Shown piece by piece: positions 26,429 through 35,179 of a stretch of 64,000 bases of DNA. Source of the DNA: Streptomyces sp. MJM8645. Lineage in GTDB: Bacteria; Actinomycetota; Actinomycetes; Streptomycetales; Streptomycetaceae. Made by a program: the position numbers and the translations under genes. A model generated the notes under the pieces. The model was not told where the DNA came from and ran no database searches. It saw only the letters and a list, made by a program, of their open reading frames with translations. How positions within the stretch are numbered: the stretch's first letter is position 1; each line of letters begins with the position of its first letter. The stretch spans positions 3,356,501 to 3,420,500 of the forward strand of contig NZ_LJJF01000001.1 in NCBI RefSeq assembly GCF_001625365.1, read 5' to 3'.

Positions 26429-27121
26429 TCAGGCCTGGGCGACGAAGACGTGCTGGGCGATGTCCTTGCCCAGCTCCGCCGCGTTCTCCCCGGTGCCGAC
26501 CAGCACGCCGGCGACGCCGGCGCTGACCCGCACGGTGGAGCCCGGCCGGATCCCGGCCCGGCGCAGCGTGCGCATCAGCTCGCCGTCGGTCTGGATCGGC
26601 TCGCCGATCCGGCGGACCACCACGCTGGCACCGCCGTCGCCCGGCTTGACGGTGTCCAGCGGGACGAGCGCGGCGTCGAAGCCCTCGCCCTCGGCCTTGG
26701 CGTCGCCCAGCTCGTCCAGGCCCGGGATCGGGTTGCCGTACGGGGACTGGGTCGGGTGGCCGAGCATGGCGAGCACCTTGCGCTCGACCGTCTCGCTCAT
26801 CACGTGCTCCCAGCGGCAGGCCTCCTCGTGGACCTGCTCCCACTCCAGGCCGATCACGTCGACGAGCAGGCACTCGGCGATGCGGTGCTTGCGCATGACG
26901 CGTACGGCGAGCCGGCGCCCGTCATCGGTCAGTTCGAGGTGGCGGTCCCCCGCGACCTGCAACAACCCGTCGCGCTCCATCCGGCCGACCGTCTGGCTGA
27001 CCGTCGGGCCGCTCTGCTCCAGTCGCTCGGCGATCCGGGCGCGCATCGGGACGATGCCTTCCTCCTCCAGCTCCAGGATGGTGCGAAGGTACATCTCAGT
27101 GGTGTCGATCAGCCCAGACAT
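26429..27121 (-). CDS. dmdR1: Iron-dependent DtxR/IdeR-type repressor
   Basis: A 230-residue metalloregulator. MSGLIDTTEMYLRTILELEEEG and AERLEQSGPTVSQTVGRMERDGLL form the winged helix (1-72); the metal-binding dimerisation domain follows, with HRIAECLLVDVIGLEWEQVHEEACRWEHVMSE carrying the expected Cys, Glu and His ligands (CRWEH); residues ~150-228 are the SH3-like domain. With Fe(II) bound it should repress siderophore and iron-uptake genes. The sequence closely recalls DmdR1 of S. coelicolor. It starts with ATG at 27121 and is divergent from the SIS-domain gene, as I recall for that genome. No iron-box was identified within the window. Confidence 0.93.
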   Translation of the reverse strand: MSGLIDTTEMYLRTILELEEEGIVPMRARIAERLEQSGPTVSQTVGRMERDGLLQVAGDRHLELTDDGRRLAVRVMRKHRIAECLLVDVIGLEWEQVHEEACRWEHVMSETVERKVLAMLGHPTQSPYGNPIPGLDELGDAKAEGEGFDAALVPLDTVKPGDGGASVVVRRIGEPIQTDGELMRTLRRAGIRPGSTVRVSAGVAGVLVGTGENAAELGKDIAQHVFVAQA

Positions 27122-27343
27122 CGCCGCTGGCTCCGTTCCTCGGTGTCCTCACCGCCAATTCTGACGTACTGCACCGACAACCGGGCCCGCGCAAGGGCCC
27201 CGGGTCCCGGTTTTCGTTCCTGTTGACAGCGGTGCCGCCGGGGCGCCACGGTGCTCGCCGTAGCTTTCTCCACTGGCGGCCCGGACCCTCCCGGCCCGCC
27301 CCACCCGGCCGGCGCCCCCACCGGCAGAGAGCGAAGGCAACAG

Positions 27344-28108
27344 ATGAACGACCTGGTCGGCCGGTACTTCGACGCCGCGATCGCCCATCTCCAGCGGGTC
27401 CGGGAGGAGGAGGCCGACGCCATCGAGGCCGCCGCGGCGCTGCTCGCCGAGGCGATCGCCGAGGGCCGCCGGGTGTTCACCTTCGGTGCCGGGCACTCCG
27501 CGCTGCCGGCCCAGGACGTGGTCTACCGGGCCGGCGGGCTGGTCCCGATGAACCTGCTGAACGTCCCCGGGATGGCGGGGGTGACGGTGATGCCCGCGCC
27601 GCTGTCCAGCGCGCTGGAGCGGGTGTCCGGCCTGGCCACCACCACCCTGGACCTGACCCCGGCCGCCTCCGGCGACCTGCTGTTCGTGATCTCGCTGTCC
27701 GGCCGCCAGGTGATGCCGGTCGAGCTGGCCCGGTACGCCCGAGACCGCGGTCTGAAGGTGATCGGCGTGACCTCGCTGGCGTACCCGGGCGAGGTGCCCC
27801 CGGCGCACCCGTCCGGCACGTACCTGAAGGACAACTGCGACGTGGTGCTGGACAGCAAGATCGCGGTCGGGGACGGCGAGCTGACCCACCCGGCCGCCGA
27901 GACCACCTTCGGCCCGGTCTCCACCATCGTGACCAGCGCGCTCATGCAGGCCGTGGTCGCCTCGGCGGTCGGCCGGCTGGCCGACGCGGCGGCCGACGGC
28001 ACCACCGCGGCCCCGCCGCTGTTCCGCTCCGGCAACGTCCCCGGCGGCACCGAGTGGAACGCCAAGCAGATGGCCGACAACGCCGACCGGATCCTCTACA
28101 CCTACTGA
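27344..28108 (+). CDS. SIS-domain protein (UPF0309 type)
   Basis: A 254-residue sugar-isomerase (SIS) domain protein of the UPF0309 group. VFTFGAGHSALPAQDVVYRAGGLVPMN holds the phosphosugar-binding loop (GxGxS), and LLFVISLSGRQVMPVELARYARDRGLKVIGVTS is the second SIS strand-helix block. Members bind phosphorylated sugars or amino sugars as isomerases or sensors; the substrate is unknown. The ATG at 27344 is preceded by GAGAGCGAAGG. It is divergent from dmdR1. Confidence 0.87.
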   Translation: MNDLVGRYFDAAIAHLQRVREEEADAIEAAAALLAEAIAEGRRVFTFGAGHSALPAQDVVYRAGGLVPMNLLNVPGMAGVTVMPAPLSSALERVSGLATTTLDLTPAASGDLLFVISLSGRQVMPVELARYARDRGLKVIGVTSLAYPGEVPPAHPSGTYLKDNCDVVLDSKIAVGDGELTHPAAETTFGPVSTIVTSALMQAVVASAVGRLADAAADGTTAAPPLFRSGNVPGGTEWNAKQMADNADRILYTY

Positions 28109-28298
28109 CGCCCACCGGTCGCGCCCACGGGCACGCCGGGACACGCAGGGTGTCCGCCCGCCCACCGAACGTACCCGGGCCGGACAATCCACCGGGGCAT
28201 CCCGGCCATTGCGGGCGGCCCGGGGGTGGGTCAGGCGTACCGGGAAGCCGCCCGGGGCAGGAGAGCGGTGCGACCGGAGCGACGGGTGGGGGCCGAAC

Positions 28299-29237
28299 AT
28301 GGCGTCTGGGGCGGGACGGACGGGGTGGATGCGCGAGCGGGAGCTGCTGCCCGGGTTCTTCTGGGCCGCCGACGCGGCCTCGCTGCGCGGCCAGCGGCGT
28401 TCGGTGCTGCTCTCCGCCTGGGAGCTGCTCCTGCTGGTGGCCGCCGCCGCGACCGGCTCGGCCGACGGCGAGCCGTGGGCCTGGCCGGCGGCCGCCGCCT
28501 ACCTCGGCGCGATCGTCCTCGCGGTGGTGATCAGCCGGCAGAACCCGCAGGGGCTCTGGTACGAGGGCCGGGCCGCCGCCGAGTCGGTCAAGACGCTGGC
28601 CTGGAAGTTCGCCGTCCGGGCGGACGCCTACCAGCCGCCGCCGCACACCCTGCCGGACGCGGAGGGCCTGTACCGCGTCCAGCTCGGCGGGGTGCTGGGC
28701 GCCTTCCGGGACGGCCGGGTGGTCGCACCGGGCGCCGGGGCGGAGCTCGCCGGGATCACGGCGGCGATGCGCGACCTGCGCGAGCAGCCGCTCGCGGTGC
28801 GGCGCGAGGTGTACCTGCGGGAGCGGATCCAGGTGCAGCACGACTGGTACCGCGCCAAGTCCCGGCACTGCGCCCGGGCCGGGGCGCTGGCGGGGGTGCT
28901 GGGCGTGGTGCTCCCGGCGCTCGGGCTGGTGCTCGCGGTGCTGCGGGCGCTCGGCGCGTTCACCTACGACGCGCTGGGCACCGTCTCGGCGGTGGCCGCC
29001 TCGATCACCGCATGGGCGCAGCTGCGCCAGTACCGCCCGCTGGCCGCCGCGTACGGGCTGGCCGCCGACGAGCTGGAGCTCATCCGGTGCCAACTGGCCC
29101 GGCTGGACGTGGAGTCGGCGGATGCCGAGGAGCTCTGGGCCCGGCTGGCCCGGGACGCCGAGGACGCGGTCTCCCGCGAGCACACCACCTGGCAGGCCCG
29201 CCGGGAGATCCGCACCACCACCGACCGGGACCACTGA
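28299..29237 (+). CDS. SLATT/DUF4231 two-TM membrane protein (copy 1)
   Basis: About 312 residues. Two paired TM regions (near 40-85, AWELLLLVAAAATG ... YLGAIVLAVVI; and near 195-245, GALAGVLGVVLPALGLVLAVL ... VAASITAWAQL) are joined by a conserved cytoplasmic segment, NPQGLWYEGRAAAESVKTLAWKFAVRADAY. The C-terminus is an amphipathic helix, WARLARDAEDAVSREHTTW. This is the DUF4231/SLATT class, predicted pore-like effectors in nucleotide-signalled conflict systems. The ATG at 28299 has GGTGGGGG upstream; ATG 28329 is an alternative. The alpha/beta hydrolase gene starts 11 bp after its stop, so the two form an operon. A paralogue is at 59836-60759. Confidence 0.85.
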   Translation: MASGAGRTGWMRERELLPGFFWAADAASLRGQRRSVLLSAWELLLLVAAAATGSADGEPWAWPAAAAYLGAIVLAVVISRQNPQGLWYEGRAAAESVKTLAWKFAVRADAYQPPPHTLPDAEGLYRVQLGGVLGAFRDGRVVAPGAGAELAGITAAMRDLREQPLAVRREVYLRERIQVQHDWYRAKSRHCARAGALAGVLGVVLPALGLVLAVLRALGAFTYDALGTVSAVAASITAWAQLRQYRPLAAAYGLAADELELIRCQLARLDVESADAEELWARLARDAEDAVSREHTTWQARREIRTTTDRDH

Positions 29238-29248
29238 GGAGGCCGCAG

Positions 29249-30115
29249 GTGTCGTTACGGATGGTCAAGGCCCCGGACGGTCGCGCCCTCGCCGTCGAAT
29301 CCCTGGGCGACCCGCGCGGCCGCCCGGTGTTCCTGCTGCACGGCATGCCCGGCAGCCGGGTGGGCCCGCACCCGCGCAGCACCGTGCTGTACCGGCTGGG
29401 GGTGCGGCTGATCTCCTACGACCGGCCGGGCTACGGCGACTCGACCCGGCAGTTCGGCCGCCGGGTGAGCGCGGCGGCGGCCGACGTGCGGGCCATCGCG
29501 GACGACCTCAAGCTGGACGGCTTCGCGGTGCTCGGCCGCTCCGGCGGCGGCCCGCACGCGCTGGCCTGCGCGGCGCTGCTGCCGCAGCGGGTCAGCCGGG
29601 TGGCGGTGCTGGTCGGCCTGGCGCCGCGCAACGCGGCCGGCCTGGACTGGTACGCCGGGATGACCCCGTCGAACGTGCACGCCTACCAGGAGGCGGAGCG
29701 CGGGCACGGCCGGATCGCCGATGCGATGGAGTTCCGCTCCCGGCAGATCAAGGACGACCCGGTCCGGCTGCTGAACGGGCTGCGGCCCGAACTGTCGCCC
29801 GCCGACCGGGAGGTGGTGGCCGACAACGGGCTGCGGCGGATGCTGCAGAGCAACTACCGGGAGGCGTTCCGGCACGGCGCGGACGGCTGGATCGACGACG
29901 TGCTGGCGTTCACCGCCGACTGGGGGTTCAAGGTCGAGGACATCGCGGTGCCGAGCTGGCTGTGGCACGGCACCGACGACCAGTTCTCCCCGGTCGAGCA
30001 CTCCCGCTGGCTGGGCGACCACATCCCCGGCGCCGAGCTCTTTCTGGAGCCCGGCGCAGCGCACTTCGGCGCGTTCCGGGTGCTGACCACCGCCCTGGCC
30101 TGGGCGGCGGGCTGA
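29249..30115 (+). CDS. Alpha/beta-fold hydrolase
   Basis: A 288-residue serine hydrolase. Oxyanion-hole motif HGMPGSR, nucleophile elbow GRSGGG (the Ser of G-x-S-x-G), acid in WHGTDDQFSP and catalytic His in PGAAHFG. GTG at 29249 is preceded by GAGGAGG at 6-nt spacing, which fixes the start. It is 11 bp downstream of the SLATT/DUF4231 gene and probably co-expressed with it. Substrate unknown; family members include esterases, epoxide hydrolases and dehalogenases. Confidence 0.9.
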   Translation: MSLRMVKAPDGRALAVESLGDPRGRPVFLLHGMPGSRVGPHPRSTVLYRLGVRLISYDRPGYGDSTRQFGRRVSAAAADVRAIADDLKLDGFAVLGRSGGGPHALACAALLPQRVSRVAVLVGLAPRNAAGLDWYAGMTPSNVHAYQEAERGHGRIADAMEFRSRQIKDDPVRLLNGLRPELSPADREVVADNGLRRMLQSNYREAFRHGADGWIDDVLAFTADWGFKVEDIAVPSWLWHGTDDQFSPVEHSRWLGDHIPGAELFLEPGAAHFGAFRVLTTALAWAAG

Positions 30116-30137
30116 GGCCTCAGGCTGTCATGAGGCC

Positions 30138-31106
30138 TCAGGCTGGCACCGGGGTGACCGGCGCTCCCCCGCCCAGCACGGCCAGGACGTTGTCCACCGC
30201 CAGGCCGCCCATCGCCTGCCGGGTGGCGACGGTGGCACTGCCCAGGTGCGGGGCCAGGACGGCGCGTTCCTGGGCGAGCAGCGCGGGCGGGACGGCCGGC
30301 TCGTGCTCGAAGTTGTCCACGGCGGCGGCGAACAGCGCGCCGGACTCCAGCGCGGCGGCCAGCGCCTCCTCGTCCACCACTCCGGCGGTCATGCTGACCA
30401 CCACCGCCCCGCGCGGCAGCAGGGCGAGGCGGCGGGCGTCCAGCAGGTGCCGGGTGGCGGCGCTGAGCGGGGCGGTGACGACCAGCACCGTGGAGTGGGC
30501 GAGCAGGTCCTCCAGCGGCCGCCAGGTGGCGCCGTCGGCCTGCTCGGGCGGCAGCTCGCGGCGGTTGTGGTAGCTGACCGGCATGTCGAAGGCGCGGGCC
30601 CGGCGGGCCACCGCCTGCCCGATCCGGCCCATGCCGAGCACGCCCAGCGGGGTGCCGGCCAGCTCCATGCCGAGCAGGAAGTTCGGTGCCCAGGTCCAGG
30701 GGCTGCCGGAGCGCAGCAGGCGCTCGCCCTCGCCGAGGCGGCGGGTGGCGGCCAGCAGCAGCGCCCAGGCCATGTCGGCGGTGGCGGTGGTGAGCACGCC
30801 GGGGGTGTTGGAGACCAGCACGCCGCGGTCGGCGCAGGCGGCCAGGTCGATGTTGTGGTGCCCCACGGCGTGGTTGGCGACGATCTCCAGGGACGGGCCG
30901 GCCGCGTCCAGGAACTCGCCGTCGACCCGGTCGTCCAGGGTGGTGAGCACGGCGCGGCGGCCGCGGACGGCGGCCAGCAGGTCGGCCCGGGCCATCGCCT
31001 GGTCGGAGTCGTGGCAGGTGACGGCGTGGCGCGCGGTGAGCCGTTCGATCACCCCGGGCGCGAGGCGCCGGGTGACCAGGACCGGGGGCGGCGTCTGCTT
31101 GCTCAT
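30138..31106 (-). CDS. D-2-hydroxyacid dehydrogenase family protein
   Basis: A 322-residue NAD(P)-dependent dehydrogenase fold. The nucleotide-binding motif is GVLGMGRIGQAVARRARAF (about 150-168). The catalytic Glu (FEHEP) and His (LAPHLGS) segments are present, but the family arginine, normally in N-x-A-R-G-x-x-V-D, is not: the protein reads VVSMTAGVVDEEAL, with Thr at the Arg position. Family members reduce glyoxylate, hydroxypyruvate or related 2-oxoacids. It converges with the hydrolase gene, 22 bp apart, and follows fxsT by 65 bp on the same strand. The missing Arg suggests altered or lost activity. Confidence 0.82.
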   Translation of the reverse strand: MSKQTPPPVLVTRRLAPGVIERLTARHAVTCHDSDQAMARADLLAAVRGRRAVLTTLDDRVDGEFLDAAGPSLEIVANHAVGHHNIDLAACADRGVLVSNTPGVLTTATADMAWALLLAATRRLGEGERLLRSGSPWTWAPNFLLGMELAGTPLGVLGMGRIGQAVARRARAFDMPVSYHNRRELPPEQADGATWRPLEDLLAHSTVLVVTAPLSAATRHLLDARRLALLPRGAVVVSMTAGVVDEEALAAALESGALFAAAVDNFEHEPAVPPALLAQERAVLAPHLGSATVATRQAMGGLAVDNVLAVLGGGAPVTPVPA

Positions 31107-31171
31107 GGTCCCGCAGCGTACCCGCCGCCCCCGGCCGGAGGCCGTGCTCTCACCGGCGCCTGCACCGCCGC

Positions 31172-34100
31172 TTACACCGGCTGCGGCTCCAGGTCCCGGT
31201 TGATCCGCTTCCAGCCGCGCGCCGCGACCGTGTTGGGGTGCTCCTCGCCGAACTGGCGGATCAGCTCGCCGATCGCGCGGGCCCGCAGTTCGGCGGCCTG
31301 GGTGTGCCGGCCGGCCGAGCGCAGGGTGATCGACAGGTTGGCCTCGCAGGCGACGGCGTCCGGGTGCCGGGGCGTGTAGCGCTCGCACAGGCCCTGGTAG
31401 GCGGCCCGGCCGAGTTCCTCGGCGAGGCCGATCTGGCCGTCGTCGCCGTAGGCGTTGGCCAGGTTGATCACCGCGTTGAGGGTGTACGGGTGGTCCGGCC
31501 CGACGGAGTCGGTCAGCCCTTCGACGGTGAGCCGGCCGCGTTCGATGGCGCCCTGGATGTCGCCGCTGCCGCGCAGGTAGATGCCGAGGTTGTTGGCGCA
31601 GGCCAGGGTGAAGGGGTGTTCGTCGCCGAAGAGGCGGCGGTGGCCTTCGAAGACGGTGGAGCAGAGGTCGCGGGCGGCCTCCTTGTCGCCGGAGGCGCTG
31701 TGGTCGGCGGCCAGGTTGAGCGCGCAGGCGAGCGCGTCGGGGGCGTCGGCGCCGTAGCGCTCCAGGTAGCGCTCGTAGGTCTCCTTGGTGATCCGGCGGG
31801 CTTCGGCGAGCGCGCCGATGCGGCGCAGCGAGACGGCCAGGGACTTGGCGTTGCGCAGGTTCTCCGGCAGGTCGGGGTCGAGGACGTCGCCGAGGTCGGA
31901 GGTGACTTCCTGGAGCAGGTCCACCGAGCCGCGGTAGTCGCCGAGTTCGCGCAGGTCGCGGGCGAGGTTGGACTTGGTGGAGAGGGTGTAGGGGTGCCGG
32001 GGGCCGAGGACGGCGGTGCGCCGGTCGAGGGTTTCCTGGTCGAGTTCGCGGGCGGCCTCGCTGTTGCCGACGAGCCGGTAGTCGATGGCCAGGTTGTTGG
32101 CCATCGAGAGCGTGCGCGGGTTGTCGTCGCCGAACAACTCGCGGAACTGGTCGAGGATTTCGCGGTCGAGGTCGAGGGCGGCCTGGAACCGGCCGAGTGC
32201 CCGGCGGTCGGCGCCGAGGGAGCCTGCCGTCATCAGGGTGTACGGGTGGTGCTCGCCGAGCAGGGCCCGCTGGCGTTCCAGGGTGTCCTCGTCCAGGGCC
32301 AGGGCTTCGGCGTAGTTGCCCTGGGAGCGCAGCACGTTGGCGAGTTGGAAGCGCAGCAGCAGGGTCTGCCGGTCGTTCTCGCCGAGCTTGTTGGTCCACT
32401 CGGTGTCGAGGGCGTGGCCGAGGTCGCGGGCGCGGTCGAGTTCGCCGCGCTTCCAGAGGTAGCGGACGCGGTCGATGAGCAGTTGACGGGTGTCCGCCTC
32501 GTCGCAGTTGTGCGCCTTGGAGGGCGACAGGTGCGGCCAGATCTCGTCGAAGGCGGGCCAGTTGGCGGGGTCGTCGGTGTCGCCGAGGACGGGCCGGGCG
32601 CCGGTGAGGATGCGATGCACCTCGTGGACGGCGATCTCCTGCTCGTCGTCGGTCATCTCGGCCCGGATCACCGCCTGGACGAGCCGGTGCACCTGGAAGC
32701 TGTTGCTGCCGGCGTCGACCTTGGCCAGCGCGTACCGGCCGATCGCCTGGATCACCTTGCCCAGCATGAACTTGTCGCTGAGGTCGGCGTCGTACTTCAC
32801 CAGCGCCCGGATCATCTGGTCGCTGTAGAAGAGGTTCATCGAGATCGGCTCGGGCGCGAAGAACGCGCAGAGCTGCAACAGCCGGACGGCGGCCGGGGAT
32901 TGCTGGCGCAGCCGGCCGATGGAGACGTTCCAGGTGGCGCCGACCGGGGTCGGGTAGTCGGCGGGGCGGGCGACGGCCAGTGCGCGGGCCGCCTCGGCGT
33001 GCAGTTGGGCGACGTAGGTCTCCACCGGGGTGCCGGTGGTGTCCAGCCAGGCGGCCGCGACCTCGACGGCGAGCGGCAGGTCGCCGACCGCCTCGGCGAC
33101 CCGGTCGGCGTCCGGGCGGGAGAGGCCGCGGGCGCGCCGGCACAGGTGTTCGACGCTCTCTCCGCGGGTGAAGACGTCCACCTCCAGCGCCTCGGCGTGC
33201 CCGGTCCAGGCCTGGTTGCGGGAGGTGACCAGGATGTGGCCGGAGCCGCCGGGGAAGAAGCGGCGGATCTCGGCCGGTTCGTCGGCGTTGTCGAAGATCA
33301 GCAGCCAGCGCGAGGTGGGCACGCCGCGGCGCAGCGCCTCCCGGGCGGCCTCGGCGGCTTCGGTGACGGAGTCGCCGACGCGCAGGCCGAGCCGGCGGGC
33401 GAGGTCGGCGAGGGCGGGTGCGACGAGTTCGGTCTGCTCGGCGTCGATCCACCAGACCAGGTCGTAGTCGGACATGAACCGGTGTGCGTACTCCAGCGCG
33501 ACCTGGGTCTTGCCGACGCCGCCGAGCCCGTACAGCGTCTGGGGGGTGGGCAGGACGGCCGCCATGCCGCCGCGCAGTTGGTTGCGCAGCTGCTCCAGGA
33601 CGGCGGCGCGGCCGGTGAAGGAGGGGTTGCGCGGCGGGACGTCCCACACGGTCGGCTTGCTGCCGGGGAAGCGCGGTCCGCTGCCGTTGGGCTCGGTCAG
33701 GGCGACGTCGCCGCGGCCGAGGGCGCGCAGCAGGGTCTGGACGGACTGCGTCTCGTCGCGGCCGACGAGGTCGACGGGGTTGCGGTTGCTGAAGGGCGCG
33801 GTGAGCCTGACGTCGCCGACGCGGACGGGGACGAGCTGGCGCCGGGTGCCGGCGGGGTCGGAGTTGACCACGGACTCCCACAGCGCCCGGGCCTGCGGGG
33901 AGCGCTGGTAGGCGGGCGAGAGCACGGCGACGGTCCGGTAGGCGGCGTCGATGCCGCGTTCGGTCTCCTCGCGCGGGTCGGTGCCGGCGCTGAGGTCGCG
34001 GGGCAGCACCCGGAAGCCGGCCCGGGTGAGCACGGACTCGATCCAGTCCGCCCACATCCGGTCCTCGGGGACGTAGGAGAGGTAGAGGTCGGCGGGGACG

Positions 34101-35179
34101 GACGGGCGGCGGCGGGTGAACGCGTCCACGTAGCGCAGCCGCAGTTCCTCGTCCATCACCGGCAGGGAGGTGACCTTGCGCTGGGTGATCATCGCGGTGA
34201 GGCGCTCGCAGGCGGCGAGCATCGAGGTGGGGGTGCCGGTCTGGTCGCCGAAGGTGGCGAGGATCTCCTCGTAGGCGTAGAACGGCCGGTACGGGATCTC
34301 CACCGAGCCCCAGTAGGCGGCGAGTTCCTCGCCGTTGAGGCCGGCCGGCAGCCCGTCGAAGCGGACCCGGGCGAGGGAGCGGCCGGCGTCGGCCTTCTCC
34401 TTCTCGCCCTCGTCGATGCGCATCGGGACAGGCAGGATGCGGATGCCGCGCTCGCGGTAGCGGTCGTGGATGTGCTGGGCGATCCGGGAGGCGCCGTCGA
34501 TGGACTGGTCGCTCAGGGTGAAGCAGACCACCAGGTCGTCGGGCATCTGGACGGTGCAGATCTCGGCGATGTCGGACAGGCCGGTGCGCGAATCGATGAG
34601 CACGTAGTCGTACCGCTTGCTCATGTCGGCCTTGAGGGCGTCGAAGAACTGCCCGCCGTCGAAGCGGTCGTAGAAGATGTCCCAGTCCAGGTGGGTGACG
34701 GCCTCGGAGTAGTCCCGGTTGAACTGGCCGGCGGACAGGAAGTCCAGGCTGCCACCGGTCGGGAACAGCGGCCAGGACAGCGACAGCGCGTGCGGGTGCA
34801 CCCTGGCGAAGTCCAGGTGCCAGCCCTCGGCGTGCTCGACCGGGCGCAGGGCCTCCTCGCGGTACTCGGCGATCAGGTCCATCATCCCGGTCGTGCCGGC
34901 CAGCGAGGCCGGGTCGAGGAAGGGGTGGAAGAACTTGGCCAGGCCCGGCGCCTCCAGGTCCCAGTCCACGGTGAGCACCCGGTAGCCGTTGGCGGCCAGG
35001 ATCCAGGCGGTGTTGGCGAGCGCCATGGTGCGCCCGGTGCCGCCCTTGTAGGAGTAGAAGGTGATGATCCGGCCGTTGCGGTCCTGCTCCACGGACCGTC
35101 GTTCGGCCTCCCGCTGGGCGGCCAGTTCGGCCACGGTGAGGCCCCCGACGCGGAAGTTCCTGGTGGGGTTCTCGCTCAT
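31172..35179 (-). CDS. fxsT: FxsT: ParA-like/TIR/NB-ARC/TPR protein of the FxSxx-COOH system
   Basis: A 1335-residue multidomain protein. Residues ~37-300: MinD/ParA-type ATPase with deviant Walker A YKGGTGRT (44-51) and LIDSRTGLSDIAE (194-206). Residues ~363-485: TIR-like domain (ADLYLSYVPEDRMWADWIESVL; VAVLSPAYQRSPQARALWES). Residues ~515-800: NB-ARC-type STAND ATPase with P-loop GLGGVGKT (551-558) and Walker B LLIFDNAD (~626-633). Residues ~930-1320: repeated TPR units of the HPYTLxxxxNLA kind. This is the FxsT architecture recorded beside FxSxx-COOH peptide systems. Its ATG overlaps the fxsC stop (ATGA), so the two are translationally coupled. The plan resembles NLR-type immune sensors; its task in the Fxs system is unproven. 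Confidence 0.9.
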   Translation of the reverse strand: MSENPTRNFRVGGLTVAELAAQREAERRSVEQDRNGRIITFYSYKGGTGRTMALANTAWILAANGYRVLTVDWDLEAPGLAKFFHPFLDPASLAGTTGMMDLIAEYREEALRPVEHAEGWHLDFARVHPHALSLSWPLFPTGGSLDFLSAGQFNRDYSEAVTHLDWDIFYDRFDGGQFFDALKADMSKRYDYVLIDSRTGLSDIAEICTVQMPDDLVVCFTLSDQSIDGASRIAQHIHDRYRERGIRILPVPMRIDEGEKEKADAGRSLARVRFDGLPAGLNGEELAAYWGSVEIPYRPFYAYEEILATFGDQTGTPTSMLAACERLTAMITQRKVTSLPVMDEELRLRYVDAFTRRRPSVPADLYLSYVPEDRMWADWIESVLTRAGFRVLPRDLSAGTDPREETERGIDAAYRTVAVLSPAYQRSPQARALWESVVNSDPAGTRRQLVPVRVGDVRLTAPFSNRNPVDLVGRDETQSVQTLLRALGRGDVALTEPNGSGPRFPGSKPTVWDVPPRNPSFTGRAAVLEQLRNQLRGGMAAVLPTPQTLYGLGGVGKTQVALEYAHRFMSDYDLVWWIDAEQTELVAPALADLARRLGLRVGDSVTEAAEAAREALRRGVPTSRWLLIFDNADEPAEIRRFFPGGSGHILVTSRNQAWTGHAEALEVDVFTRGESVEHLCRRARGLSRPDADRVAEAVGDLPLAVEVAAAWLDTTGTPVETYVAQLHAEAARALAVARPADYPTPVGATWNVSIGRLRQQSPAAVRLLQLCAFFAPEPISMNLFYSDQMIRALVKYDADLSDKFMLGKVIQAIGRYALAKVDAGSNSFQVHRLVQAVIRAEMTDDEQEIAVHEVHRILTGARPVLGDTDDPANWPAFDEIWPHLSPSKAHNCDEADTRQLLIDRVRYLWKRGELDRARDLGHALDTEWTNKLGENDRQTLLLRFQLANVLRSQGNYAEALALDEDTLERQRALLGEHHPYTLMTAGSLGADRRALGRFQAALDLDREILDQFRELFGDDNPRTLSMANNLAIDYRLVGNSEAARELDQETLDRRTAVLGPRHPYTLSTKSNLARDLRELGDYRGSVDLLQEVTSDLGDVLDPDLPENLRNAKSLAVSLRRIGALAEARRITKETYERYLERYGADAPDALACALNLAADHSASGDKEAARDLCSTVFEGHRRLFGDEHPFTLACANNLGIYLRGSGDIQGAIERGRLTVEGLTDSVGPDHPYTLNAVINLANAYGDDGQIGLAEELGRAAYQGLCERYTPRHPDAVACEANLSITLRSAGRHTQAAELRARAIGELIRQFGEEHPNTVAARGWKRINRDLEPQPV

